The notes under the pieces were generated by a model, which made no database searches, was not told the DNA's origin, and worked only from the letters and a program-made list of their open reading frames with translations. 35,414 bases of DNA from DATDAH01 sp036525535 (GTDB taxonomy: Bacteria; Actinomycetota; Acidimicrobiia; Acidimicrobiales; DATDAH01), in contig DATDAH010000288.1 of NCBI GenBank assembly GCA_036525535.1, positions 1 through 35,414 of the forward strand, read 5' to 3'. Of the stretch, positions 8,417-15,949 are shown piece by piece. Within the stretch, counting starts at the first letter, position 1. Each line of letters starts with the position of its first letter. Made by a program: the position numbers and the translations under genes.

Positions 8417-9637
8417 TCACCCCGGCGAGGGCGGGGCGATGTACTCGAAGTGGCCGCTGTCGGGGACCAGCCAGAAGTCACCGGAGCCGAAGCCCCATCG
8501 CTCGAAGATGTCGACCAGACGGGCGTCCTGCATCGACCCCACACCGGTCGGGTTGGAGGAGAAGTTCAGGTCGACCGCCGCTCCCCAGGCATGACGGGAC
8601 AGCTGGGTGCTCCCGGCGATCGTGCGGGCGTTGAAGCACCCCTCGAAGCTGGCGACCAGGTGGGCCAGATTGGCCGCCACCAGGTCCCGGAGCGCCCCCT
8701 GGAGCGCGGGCAGCAGTGTCCGGTGACACGTGGTCGGGCCCAGGACGGGGAGGTCGGTCTGGACGATGTTGGCCGCCACCCACGCCGGGTCGAGGGTGAC
8801 CGGGCCCGGGCCGGTGTCCCGGTACGAGAACTCGCCGAACTGGGCCTTGATGAGGGCCTGGGGGAGGACGCCGTCGGCGTGGCGGAGGAACGGGGTCTCC
8901 CCGCCCGCCCGGGTGCGCACCGGCTCGCCGGCCAGCATCCGGATCGCGTCGTCGACCCGGGCCCGACCGCCCCGGTGGTGCAGCAGCACGTAGCGCTCGG
9001 TGGTCACGCCGATGGCCGCGCCCGTCGACGGCGTGACCACCGCCTCGGCGCCGGCCACGCTCACGTCGGGCACGATCCCGACGACCCGCAAGCTCGGGCC
9101 GGACTCCAGCTGGATCCGCCCGCCGACATCGAGGCGGCGCACTCCCGCCGACGTCTCACTGAGGACGACTTCGTCCGGCCCCAGTCGGCGCAGGACCCGC
9201 CGCACCGGCGCGGTCACGAAGGAACCGAACTGCGCCGGGTCCAGGGCGAGCACGTCGAAAGGGATCTCCCAGCCCGGCTCGACCCGGTCCACCGTGTTCC
9301 CCCGGCCGTCGTCGGTCTCGATCAGGCCTCGCAGGTCGCCCCGGACCACGGCTTCGTCCACCACCGCGGGCAGGACGCCCAGGGCGTCGGCAAACCCGCT
9401 CGGCAGGCCGCCGGCGGTCCAGGCCAGCAGGACACTCGGTGGGGGCGGGCCAGGTGCGGGCGTCGACGGCGGGCCAGTGGTCGGCGGCGGCCGAGCCGTC
9501 GTCGACGCGACGGTGGTCGACGGGGCGGCGGAGTCGACCGATGTCGGATCGGCGTCGTCGCCCAGGGCCAGCGCTCCGCCCAGGCCCACGGCCAGCCCGA
9601 CCAGCAGGCAGAGCCCGACGAGGGCGGCCCGCTTCAC
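8417..9637 (-). CDS. M15-type (VanY-like) extracellular peptidase
   Basis: A 406-residue protein anchored by an N-terminal helix (residues 3-26), then a Thr/Pro-rich linker to about 68. The C-terminal domain (about 285-400) has the zinc peptidase pattern of the M15 family: SRHAWGAAVDLN (His349, Asp356) and GHFEY (His396). Members cleave D-Ala- or L-Ala-D-Glu-containing peptidoglycan stems. The middle region (about 75-220) carries segments such as GWEIPFDVLAL and VVLSETSAGVRRLDVG, which resemble periplasmic domains of MacB/FtsX-type permeases; this is a weak comparison by eye. The start GTG 9637 overlaps the anti-sigma stop (GTGA), so the two are coupled. Position in an ECF operon suggests a cell-wall stress or remodelling role. 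Confidence 0.8.
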   Translation of the reverse strand: MKRAALVGLCLLVGLAVGLGGALALGDDADPTSVDSAAPSTTVASTTARPPPTTGPPSTPAPGPPPPSVLLAWTAGGLPSGFADALGVLPAVVDEAVVRGDLRGLIETDDGRGNTVDRVEPGWEIPFDVLALDPAQFGSFVTAPVRRVLRRLGPDEVVLSETSAGVRRLDVGGRIQLESGPSLRVVGIVPDVSVAGAEAVVTPSTGAAIGVTTERYVLLHHRGGRARVDDAIRMLAGEPVRTRAGGETPFLRHADGVLPQALIKAQFGEFSYRDTGPGPVTLDPAWVAANIVQTDLPVLGPTTCHRTLLPALQGALRDLVAANLAHLVASFEGCFNARTIAGSTQLSRHAWGAAVDLNFSSNPTGVGSMQDARLVDIFERWGFGSGDFWLVPDSGHFEYIAPPSPG

Positions 9638-11484
9638 AGGGGCTCCAGCTGGTCGGCCACGGACACGAGCTCGGCCCGGGTCAGTCCCGTGCCCCGCAGT
9701 GACAGCACGAGGCCGTCCTCCACCCACTCCAGCCGATCGGCGCCGGGGGTGTAGCGGGCCTCGACCCCGCGAACCCCGACCGTCTCGTAGGACGATTCGG
9801 TCGGCGGGCGGATCCGCGTCCCTGGGGCCTGCTCCAACAGCAACCGGCGGTCACCCGCCCCGGCGGTGAACAGGACCGCGGCGTCACCGTCCAGACGACC
9901 GGCAGGCTGCTCGAAGCCGGGCACCGCCAGGCCGAGCGCGCCCGGCAGCGCCCGTCGGATGCCCGCCGGCGAGGCCGAGCGCTGTTCGGGCCAGTCAGGG
10001 GGCAGAGGCACCGACGCCACCTCGAGGTCGTCGAGCACGGCGAGCAGCGTCCCGGTGGCCACCGAGCCGTCTACGACGAGGTCCACCGAGGCGCCGTGCA
10101 GGGCCACCTGCCGGCCGTCGGGACTGACATAGGCCTGGCCACCGGCCGTAGCCTGCGGACGCACCAGGGACCCGAGGTCACCGAAGAGGCGGGGTCCGGT
10201 CCACGCCTCGGTGGCCTGCAGCCGGACCCAGGCCCGACCGTCGCTCCACGACCACACCCCCGTCGGCGTGGGGCCCTCGATCCGCCCGATCCGGGCCACC
10301 TCGAAGCCCTCCGGGGCCGTCGGCTGCAGGTCGAGGCCCGGGTCACCTTCGCGGAAGCCGGCGTCGGCCACCACGGCCCCGGCAGGCGGGGCGAACCGGC
10401 CCGCGGGGGGGACGGCGAAGTCCAGGCCCACGACGTCCATGGCCAGCACGACCAGGCCGGGCTGGTCGGCGTAGCCCTGCTGCACCGCCCAGGCCTGGCG
10501 GGCCGGATCGGCCGACGCCCGCACCCGCAGCCGCAGGGGCACCATCCGCTCGGCGTCCAGCGACAGCTCGACCCGGTCCGTGGGGTGCACCGCCCGCAGG
10601 TTCCCCGCCGGGCGGAGGCTGTCCAGCAGGGGACCGACCTGGGCCGCCGCCACCGTCACCTCGATGGTCGGACGCCCGGCGACCGAGCCCTCGCCCACCA
10701 CGGTCGCGGTGTCGGCCGAGGTGAAGCTGCGCACCGGCACGACCAGCTCGAGGGGCACGGGGGTGCTGTCGGCGAAAGGCGGACGACCCGTCTCGGATCG
10801 CTCTCGGGGCGGCAGCGAGCAGTCGGGCTGGGCGAAGGACCGGCAGTCGGGTACACCGGTCGACACCCATGCCGCCCCGTCGGTGCGCAAGCTGACGTCG
10901 TTGGGCCGCCAAGTCCCGCTCGGATACGTCGTCTGGTCCTGCCACTGGAGGGTCAGGGACTCGGGGGCCCGGTAGTCCAGCGTGCCTTGGTAGCGACGCT
11001 CGGGAACAGCCGGGTTCCAGCCCCGCTCGACCAGGCGCAGGTCGGCGTGCAGGCCGTCGATCGAGGCCTGGGCCGAGGCGACCCGGGCCGGAAGGCTCTC
11101 GGCGGCGACCGGTCGGGGCCGGTCGTCGCCCACGCCGACCAGGTTCACCCCGATCAGCACCCCGGCGACCAACGCCGCCGCCGCCACGGCGATCGTCGAC
11201 CGGTGCCCCCGCCTCCCGTCCCGCCCCTCGTTCTGGAACCTGTCGTTTGTGGTCGGCCGCGAGATCCAGGTTCCAGAACGGTCGGCTTCGAGGTGGGCGC
11301 GGACGGCGCCGGCGATGTCGGGGACGGTGCCGACGGCTTCGAAGCGGAGCGAACGACGCAGGGCCTCGGTCCGGTCGACGAAGTGGCGGCAGTCGGCACA
11401 CCCGTCGAGGTGTTCGGACAGGGCGGGGGGATCGCCGCCGTCGAGGCGCTCGGACACCCAGGTGCGGGCCTCGGTGCAGATCAT
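9634..11484 (-). CDS. Zinc-finger anti-sigma factor with large outer domain
   Basis: A 616-residue transmembrane anti-sigma factor. Residues 1-45 form the cytoplasmic zinc anti-sigma domain with HLDGCADC (His25, Cys29, Cys32) and Cys3. A linker follows, then one membrane helix (about 97-118). About 500 residues lie outside; the first part (from about 130 to 330) reads like a LolA/RseB-type sensor fold, which is inference. It overlaps the sigma gene upstream by ATGA and the peptidase downstream by GTGA. This is the usual sigma/anti-sigma layout in which the outer domain senses an envelope signal and releases the sigma factor. An oddity is that residues 69-85 of the cytoplasmic linker are encoded by a 52-base palindromic repeat (11229-11280). 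Confidence 0.85.
   Translation of the reverse strand: MICTEARTWVSERLDGGDPPALSEHLDGCADCRHFVDRTEALRRSLRFEAVGTVPDIAGAVRAHLEADRSGTWISRPTTNDRFQNEGRDGRRGHRSTIAVAAAALVAGVLIGVNLVGVGDDRPRPVAAESLPARVASAQASIDGLHADLRLVERGWNPAVPERRYQGTLDYRAPESLTLQWQDQTTYPSGTWRPNDVSLRTDGAAWVSTGVPDCRSFAQPDCSLPPRERSETGRPPFADSTPVPLELVVPVRSFTSADTATVVGEGSVAGRPTIEVTVAAAQVGPLLDSLRPAGNLRAVHPTDRVELSLDAERMVPLRLRVRASADPARQAWAVQQGYADQPGLVVLAMDVVGLDFAVPPAGRFAPPAGAVVADAGFREGDPGLDLQPTAPEGFEVARIGRIEGPTPTGVWSWSDGRAWVRLQATEAWTGPRLFGDLGSLVRPQATAGGQAYVSPDGRQVALHGASVDLVVDGSVATGTLLAVLDDLEVASVPLPPDWPEQRSASPAGIRRALPGALGLAVPGFEQPAGRLDGDAAVLFTAGAGDRRLLLEQAPGTRIRPPTESSYETVGVRGVEARYTPGADRLEWVEDGLVLSLRGTGLTRAELVSVADQLEPL
11229..11280 (-). repeat. 52-base palindromic element, copy A, inside the anti-sigma gene
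   Basis: Arms CGTTCTGGAACCTG (11229-11242) and CAGGTTCCAGAACG (11267-11280) are perfect 14-base inverted repeats around a 24-base core. The same arms with the same core length occur at 29134-29185. On the minus strand the core of this copy matches the plus-strand core of that copy over CGCGGCC, AC and ACAAAC. Here the element is translated: it starts exactly at codon 69 of the anti-sigma factor and encodes Arg69 to Asn85 in the linker between the zinc domain and the membrane helix. Confidence 0.85.
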
Positions 11485-12020
11485 CGGGCCGCCCGCCCGG
11501 CGTCGTCGGCCTCGTCGTCCATCCAGTCGACGAGGCGCACCCGGGCCTGGTGGACCCGGCTCTTCACCGTGCCCTCGGGCACCCCGAGGATGATCGCGGC
11601 CTCCCGGTACCGGTAACCGAGGACCTCGACCACGAGCAGGGCCTCGCGCAGCTTCGAGCTGAGTGCGGCGAGGCCGGCCTCCAACTCGGCCCCGGCCTCC
11701 GGCGAGGGCCGGGAGTCGGCGACGGGGACGACCTCGAGCAGGCGGGCTCCCCGCTCACGGTGGCGCAGGGCGTCGATGCCGGCGTTGCGGGCGATCTGGA
11801 ACAGCCAGGTCGAGAACCGGGACTGGTGCGCGAAGGTCCCGAGGTTCCGGTAGGCCCGCAGGAAGGTTTCCTGGGCGAGGTCCTCGGCCAGCGCGGGATC
11901 GGCCACGAGGTGGCACAGGAAGCGCCAGACCGGCTGCTGGTAGAGGCGTACCAGCGCGTCGAACGCGTCCAGGTCACCTTCGGCCGCAGCCCGGACCAGG
12001 ACCGGATCCGGCTCCTCCAC
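11481..12020 (-). CDS. ECF-type RNA polymerase sigma factor
   Basis: Extracytoplasmic-function sigma factor with a sigma-2 region at about residues 15-88 (QETFLRAYRNL and FSTWLFQIARN) and a sigma-4 helix-turn-helix at about 113-165 (LREALLVVEVLGYRYREAA, then GVPEGTVKSRVHQARVRL). I start it at GTG 12020 (179 residues). The frame stays open to GTG 12104, but the predicted promoter places the transcript start near 12084, downstream of that codon. Also, sigma-2 homology begins right after VEEPDP, and a weak GAGTAGG lies 8 bases before 12020. The stop overlaps the anti-sigma start (ATGA). It probably transcribes its own operon and the divergent lipoprotein gene. Confidence 0.88.
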   Translation of the reverse strand: MEEPDPVLVRAAAEGDLDAFDALVRLYQQPVWRFLCHLVADPALAEDLAQETFLRAYRNLGTFAHQSRFSTWLFQIARNAGIDALRHRERGARLLEVVPVADSRPSPEAGAELEAGLAALSSKLREALLVVEVLGYRYREAAIILGVPEGTVKSRVHQARVRLVDWMDDEADDAGRAAR

Positions 12021-12092
12021 CCGACCCGGCCTACTCGCGGCCAACGGGCGGCGTCCACCCGTTCGGGCCCGGTCCGACGTCCACGGGGTTTG

Positions 12093-12119
12093 AGACGACG
12101 GCACGGGCGGAATGGTTCG
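12093..12119 (-). promoter_or_regulatory. Predicted ECF-type promoter of the sigma-factor operon
   Basis: On the minus strand, CGAACC (12119-12114), a 16-base spacer and CGTCT (12097-12093). GAAC-type -35 boxes and CGTC-type -10 boxes with 16-17 base spacers are the known pattern for ECF sigma factors such as Bacillus SigW and SigX. The transcript would begin near 12084. It mirrors the plus-strand promoter beside it. Confidence 0.6.
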
Positions 12120-12120
12120 G

Positions 12121-12147
12121 TGAACCCTGGACCGTCGGGCGGCGTCT
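12121..12147 (+). promoter_or_regulatory. Predicted ECF-type promoter of the lipoprotein gene
   Basis: TGAACC (12121-12126), a 16-base spacer and CGTCT (12143-12147), followed after 8 bases by the GTG start at 12156, which implies a leaderless transcript. Together with the minus-strand -35 box it forms the palindrome GGTTC-GGT-GAACC (12114-12126). Confidence 0.62.
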
Positions 12148-12155
12148 CACGGGGT

Positions 12156-13400
12156 GTGCGACACCGAACCCGCCATCCCGCCCTCCTGGCCATCCTCCTC
12201 GGCGTCCCGCTGCTGGTCCTGGCCGCCTGTGGCGACGCCGATCCCACCGGCGCCCCCGCCGCGGCGGCCACCATCCCCGCGGGCGGCCCACTCCTGCTGC
12301 CCACGGCCACCGGCCTCGCCTCCGTCGAGGCAGCCAGCGGCACCGTCGCCTTCGAGGCACCGGGGGCGAAGGCGTCCCCGGACGGTTCGGTGGTGGTCCG
12401 GGGTGTCATCCGGGCCGACGGCTCCACCCGCCTGACCTGGCTGGACCCCGTCGACGGCCGTCCCATCGCCCGGGTCCGCCTGGACGAGCCCGCCAGCCTG
12501 CGGGTCGTGGCCGCCGACGGCCGGGTCGCCGTCGGACCGCCCGACGTCCCGGTGACCGGCCTCATCTATCCCGTCGCCCGGGCCCAGAGCCCGGTGAGCG
12601 TCGTCGCCCCCGACGGGACCGTGCACACCTACCCCCTCCCGGGCAGCGTGGAGCCGGAGGCCTTCAGCACCGACGGCAGCGGGCTCTTCGTCCTCAGCTA
12701 CACCCCCGCCGGCAACCCCACCGAGTACCAGGTCAACCGCCTCGACCTCGAGTCGGGGGAGATCGGCGGCGTCTACGGCCAGGACAGCGCCGACGAGCGC
12801 CAGGAGCGCATGGGCGGCACGGCTCGCACCCAGGTGTGGGCCCCCGACGGCAGCACCGTCTACACGCTCTACACCCAGGAGGTCGACGGGCGGGCCACGT
12901 CCTTCATCCACGTCCTGAACCTGGACGAAGGCTGGGCCTTCTGCCTCGATCTGCCCGAGCCCCTCGGTTGGGACACTCCTGCGGCGTTGGCCGTGGCCCC
13001 CGGCGGTGGCCGCCTCTGGGTGACCGAAGCCGCCGGCCACGGGGCCGTGGTCGACACCGACACCCTCGAGGTCGTCGCGACCGGTGACTTCCCGTCGCCG
13101 GGCGCCTACGGCCTCGCCGCGGTGGCGGACGGCGACCGGGTCTTCGTCGGTTCGGAGAGCGAGATCGCCGTGCTCGACGGCACCGACCTGCACCAGCTGG
13201 CCCGGTGGCGCACCACTCGCCCGATCATCGGGCTGCGTCGCGACGACCTCGACGAACGCCTGGTGGCGGTGACCGACGGGCAGCTCACGACCTTCCCCCT
13301 CGACGCCCCCGAACGGGACCCCGCCGGCCGGGACCTGCCCTACACCAGCCCCCTGGTGGTCATCGACCCCACCCTCCCCACCGCCGAGTGCGCCTGCTGA
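12156..13400 (+). CDS. Beta-propeller-like lipoprotein
   Basis: A 414-residue exported lipoprotein with signal peptide and lipobox LVLAAC (Cys25). The rest is a chain of short blade-like units with recurring DG turns (GTVHTYPLPG, GSGLFVLSYTPAG, GSTVYTLYTQ, GGRLWVTEAAGHG, DRVFVGSESEIAVLDG), which I read as a seven- or eight-bladed propeller. No catalytic motif is visible. GTG 12120 is an in-frame alternative start, but GTG 12156 sits 8 bases after a predicted ECF -10 box and leaves a normal signal peptide. Divergent from the sigma gene and sharing its promoter pattern, it is probably an output or accessory sensor of that system. Two Cys at the C-terminus (ECAC) may form a bond. Confidence 0.75.
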   Translation: MRHRTRHPALLAILLGVPLLVLAACGDADPTGAPAAAATIPAGGPLLLPTATGLASVEAASGTVAFEAPGAKASPDGSVVVRGVIRADGSTRLTWLDPVDGRPIARVRLDEPASLRVVAADGRVAVGPPDVPVTGLIYPVARAQSPVSVVAPDGTVHTYPLPGSVEPEAFSTDGSGLFVLSYTPAGNPTEYQVNRLDLESGEIGGVYGQDSADERQERMGGTARTQVWAPDGSTVYTLYTQEVDGRATSFIHVLNLDEGWAFCLDLPEPLGWDTPAALAVAPGGGRLWVTEAAGHGAVVDTDTLEVVATGDFPSPGAYGLAAVADGDRVFVGSESEIAVLDGTDLHQLARWRTTRPIIGLRRDDLDERLVAVTDGQLTTFPLDAPERDPAGRDLPYTSPLVVIDPTLPTAECAC

Positions 13401-13471
13401 ACTGAGCTCGAGTCCCGAAGGGGCCCTCGCCAGGGGGCTCGGTCGTGGCAGGAAAGGTGGGGATGTCGTCA

Positions 13472-13500
13472 TTGACGCCATCGCCGCGGGGAGGCACCCT
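13472..13500 (+). promoter_or_regulatory. Predicted housekeeping promoter of the GlxA-type gene
   Basis: TTGACG (13472-13477), a 17-base spacer and CACCCT (13495-13500), with the GTG start at 13507 six bases later. This fits a leaderless transcript. A GGGGAGG about 11 bases before the GTG could instead be a distant ribosome-binding site. The rest of the 13401-13506 gap shows only a weak GC hairpin after the lipoprotein stop. Confidence 0.35.
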
Positions 13501-13506
13501 CGCCCC

Positions 13507-14466
13507 GTGCACCGCGTCGTGGTCGTCGCCTTCCCCCGGCTCCAGCCCCTCGACGTCGTCGGGCCCCACGAGGTGTTCGCCGGGGCCAACCGCGGTCTCG
13601 ATCCGACCCAGCGCTACGAGATCGAGATCGTCGCCCGTCGGCCCGGGCCGGTCGAAGGCGAGAGCGGCCTGGCCCTCCACGCCGCCGCCCTCGGGGCCAC
13701 GGACGGCATCGGCACGCTGCTCCTCCCCGGTGGTGGTGGCGTCGCGGCCGCCTGCGAGGACCCGGTCCTGGTCGACTGGATCCGCCAGGCCGCCGACGGG
13801 GCCGAACGGGTCGCCACCGTGTGCAGCGGGACCTTCCTGGCCGGCGCCGCCGGGTTGATCGACGGCCGGCGGGTCACCACCCACTGGGCCCGGGCCGAGC
13901 AGCTGGCCGCCCGTCACCCCCGAGCCGTGGTCGACGCCGACCCCATCCACCTGCGGGACGGCGACCTCTGGACCTCGGCCGGGGTCACCGCGGGCATCGA
14001 CCTCGCCCTCGCCCTGGTGGAGGAGGACCACGGCCCGGCGTTGGCCCAGACCATCGCCCGGTGGCTGGTCATGTTCCTTCGGCGACCGGGCGGCCAGTCC
14101 CAGTTCGCCGTCCCCGTCTGGGCCGAGCCCGCCCCAGCGGGACCGGTGCGCCAGGCCCAGGACCTCGTCCACGCCGAGCCCGGGGCCGACTGGCGGGTCG
14201 ACGACCTGGCCCGCCGGGTGGGCATGAGCCCGCGGCACTTCAGCCGCTCCTTCACCGACCAGGTCGGTCAGTCGCCCGGCCACTACGTCACGACCGTGCG
14301 GGTCGAGGCGGCCCGCCGCCTGCTCGAGGAGGAGCCGACGGCGACCACGGCGCTGGTGGCCCGACGCTGCGGCTTCGGCACGGCCGAGAGCCTGCGGCGG
14401 GCCTTCCTGCGTCGCCTCGGCGTGCCCCCCGAGCAGTACCGCCGCCGTTTCGCCACCAACCCCTGA
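13507..14466 (+). CDS. GlxA-family transcriptional regulator (DJ-1/PfpI plus AraC HTH)
   Basis: A 319-residue regulator. Residues 1-175 form a DJ-1/PfpI-like domain with LDVVGPHEVFAG, LLLPGGGG and the nucleophile-elbow segment VCSGTFLAGAAGLIDG. Residues about 215-315 form an AraC-type double helix-turn-helix (VDDLARRVGMSPRHFSRSF and ALVARRCGFGTAESLRRAFLRRLGVPPEQYRRRF). In this family the DJ-1 domain usually senses a small molecule rather than catalysing. The next gene, 26 bases downstream, is a free-standing paralogue of the same domain, so the regulator may sense the substrate or product of that enzyme. The elbow cysteine is retained. Confidence 0.88.
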   Translation: MHRVVVVAFPRLQPLDVVGPHEVFAGANRGLDPTQRYEIEIVARRPGPVEGESGLALHAAALGATDGIGTLLLPGGGGVAAACEDPVLVDWIRQAADGAERVATVCSGTFLAGAAGLIDGRRVTTHWARAEQLAARHPRAVVDADPIHLRDGDLWTSAGVTAGIDLALALVEEDHGPALAQTIARWLVMFLRRPGGQSQFAVPVWAEPAPAGPVRQAQDLVHAEPGADWRVDDLARRVGMSPRHFSRSFTDQVGQSPGHYVTTVRVEAARRLLEEEPTATTALVARRCGFGTAESLRRAFLRRLGVPPEQYRRRFATNP

Positions 14467-14492
14467 CCGATCACCGAACCAAGGAGCCAGCC

Positions 14493-15131
14493 GTGCAGAT
14501 CGCCATCCCCCTCTTCGACCGCCTCACCGCCCTCGACGCCATCGGGCCCTACGAGGTGCTGCAACGCCTCCCCGGCGCCACCGTGACCTTCGTGGGCACC
14601 CGCACCGGTGAGGTCCGCACCGAGAACGGCTTCCTCGGCCTGACCGTGGACGCCCACGTGGACGAGGTCCCCCAGCCCGACGTGATCGTCGTCCCCGGCG
14701 GGGTCGGCAGCCGGCAGGCCGTGGACGACGAGGCTCTGGTCGGCTGGATCCGCGCCGCCCACGAGACGACCACCTTCACCACCAGCGTGTGCACGGGGTC
14801 CTTCGTCCTCGGCGCCGCCGGTTTGCTCGACGGCCTCACCGCCACCACCCACTGGAGCGTGCTCGACGACCTGGCCGCCTACGGCGCCGTGCCCACGATG
14901 GCACGGGTGGTCGAGCACCTCGACCAGCGCATCATCACCGCGGCCGGTGTGTCCTCCGGCATCGACATGGCCCTCCGGTTGAGCGAGCTGCTGGTCGACG
15001 ACATCGCGGCCAAGGCCATGCAGCTGATGATCGAGTACGACCCCCAGCCGCCCTTCGACGCCGGTCATCTCGACCGCGCCGGTGACGACGTGGTGGAGCG
15101 GGTCATCCAGTACGCCGCCGACAAGGAGTGA
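14493..15131 (+). CDS. DJ-1/PfpI family protein, isonitrile hydratase-like
   Basis: A 212-residue single-domain enzyme candidate. LFDRLTALDAIGPYEVL places an Asp at residue 15, and TSVCTGSFVLGAAGLLDG places a Cys at residue 100. Pseudomonas putida isonitrile hydratase InhA needs Asp17 and Cys101, so the arrangement fits that group, which hydrates isonitriles to N-formamides. Close relatives without that activity exist, so the substrate is unproven. AAGGAG lies six bases before GTG 14493, a strong site that fixes the start. It follows the GlxA-type regulator in the same direction. Confidence 0.82.
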   Translation: MQIAIPLFDRLTALDAIGPYEVLQRLPGATVTFVGTRTGEVRTENGFLGLTVDAHVDEVPQPDVIVVPGGVGSRQAVDDEALVGWIRAAHETTTFTTSVCTGSFVLGAAGLLDGLTATTHWSVLDDLAAYGAVPTMARVVEHLDQRIITAAGVSSGIDMALRLSELLVDDIAAKAMQLMIEYDPQPPFDAGHLDRAGDDVVERVIQYAADKE

Positions 15132-15169
15132 CCGCGAAGCGGCGCAGTCAGCCCCGGATGAGGGAACAA

Positions 15170-15198
15170 TAGACAAGTAGTTACTTGTTCATTAGGAT
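15170..15198 (+). promoter_or_regulatory. Promoter with overlapping palindromic operator
   Basis: TAGACA (15170-15175), a 17-base spacer and TAGGAT (15193-15198) form a good sigma-70-type promoter in an AT-rich island. A perfect palindrome, ACAAGTA-GT-TACTTGT (15173-15188), overlaps the -35 box and fills most of the spacer, so a bound dimer would block RNA polymerase. It drives the SDR/QueA-like/SufR-like operon. The binding protein is unknown; palindromes of this look are typical of MarR- or HxlR-type repressors. Confidence 0.6.
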
Positions 15199-15223
15199 GA
15201 GGCCATCGAAAGGACCTGATCCC

Positions 15224-15949
15224 ATGAGCAACGACCCCCGCCCCGACTCCTCCACTCCCTCCCCCGTCGCCGTCGTCACCGGCGCCTCCCAAGGTCTGGG
15301 TCGAGCCCTCACCGCCGCCCTCGTGGAACAGGGCTGGCACGTCGTCGTCGACGCCCGGAGGTCGGACCGCCTGGCCGACGCGGTGACCACCTTCGGCGCC
15401 GAGCACGTCACCCCGGTGGTGGGCGACGTCACCGAACCCGACCACCGGGAGGCGCTCGTGGCTGCCGCCCGCCGGCAGTCGGGTCCGGTCCGCCTCCTGG
15501 TCAACAACGCCAGCACCCTGGGCGCCTCGCCCCTGCCCTCCCTCGACGCCGTCACCCCCGCCGTCCTCGAGCGCACCTTCGCCGTCAACGTGGTCGCCCC
15601 GGTCGCGCTGACCGCCGCGCTCCTCCCCGAGCTGGCCCCGTCGGCAACCGTGGTCAACATCACGTCCGACGCCGCCGTCGAGGCCTACGAGGGCTGGGGC
15701 GCCTACGGCTCGACCAAGGCCGCGCTGGAGCACGTCAGCCGGGTCCTGGCGGTCGAGCACCCCGAGGTACGGGTCCTCGCCGTCGACCCCGGTGACCTGC
15801 GCACCGAGATGCACCAGGACGCCTTCCCCGGCGAGGACATCTCGGACCGGCCGCCGCCGGAGTCCGCCGTCCCCGGCCTCCTGGCCCTGATCGAGGGTGA
15901 CCAGCCCAGCGGCCGTTACGCCGCCTCCGCCGTGGTAGTGGCGCCATGA
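15224..15949 (+). CDS. SDR family oxidoreductase
   Basis: A short-chain dehydrogenase of 241 residues. The motif TGASQGLG lies near residue 20, NNAS replaces NNAG, and YGSTK is the Tyr-x3-Lys catalytic pair. The C-terminus is short (DQPSGRYAASAVVVAP). ATG 15224 has GAAAGGA nine bases upstream. The stop overlaps the next gene (ATGA). It is first in a three-gene operon behind an operator-controlled promoter. It lacks the usual YVTG..VDGG ending, which suggests a branch acting on an unusual substrate; I cannot name it. Confidence 0.85.
   Translation: MSNDPRPDSSTPSPVAVVTGASQGLGRALTAALVEQGWHVVVDARRSDRLADAVTTFGAEHVTPVVGDVTEPDHREALVAAARRQSGPVRLLVNNASTLGASPLPSLDAVTPAVLERTFAVNVVAPVALTAALLPELAPSATVVNITSDAAVEAYEGWGAYGSTKAALEHVSRVLAVEHPEVRVLAVDPGDLRTEMHQDAFPGEDISDRPPPESAVPGLLALIEGDQPSGRYAASAVVVAP

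Noticed and set aside
12020..12104. N-terminal extension of the sigma factor up to GTG 12104
   Set aside because: The segment is Arg/Ser/Pro-rich without homology and lies partly upstream of the predicted transcript start.
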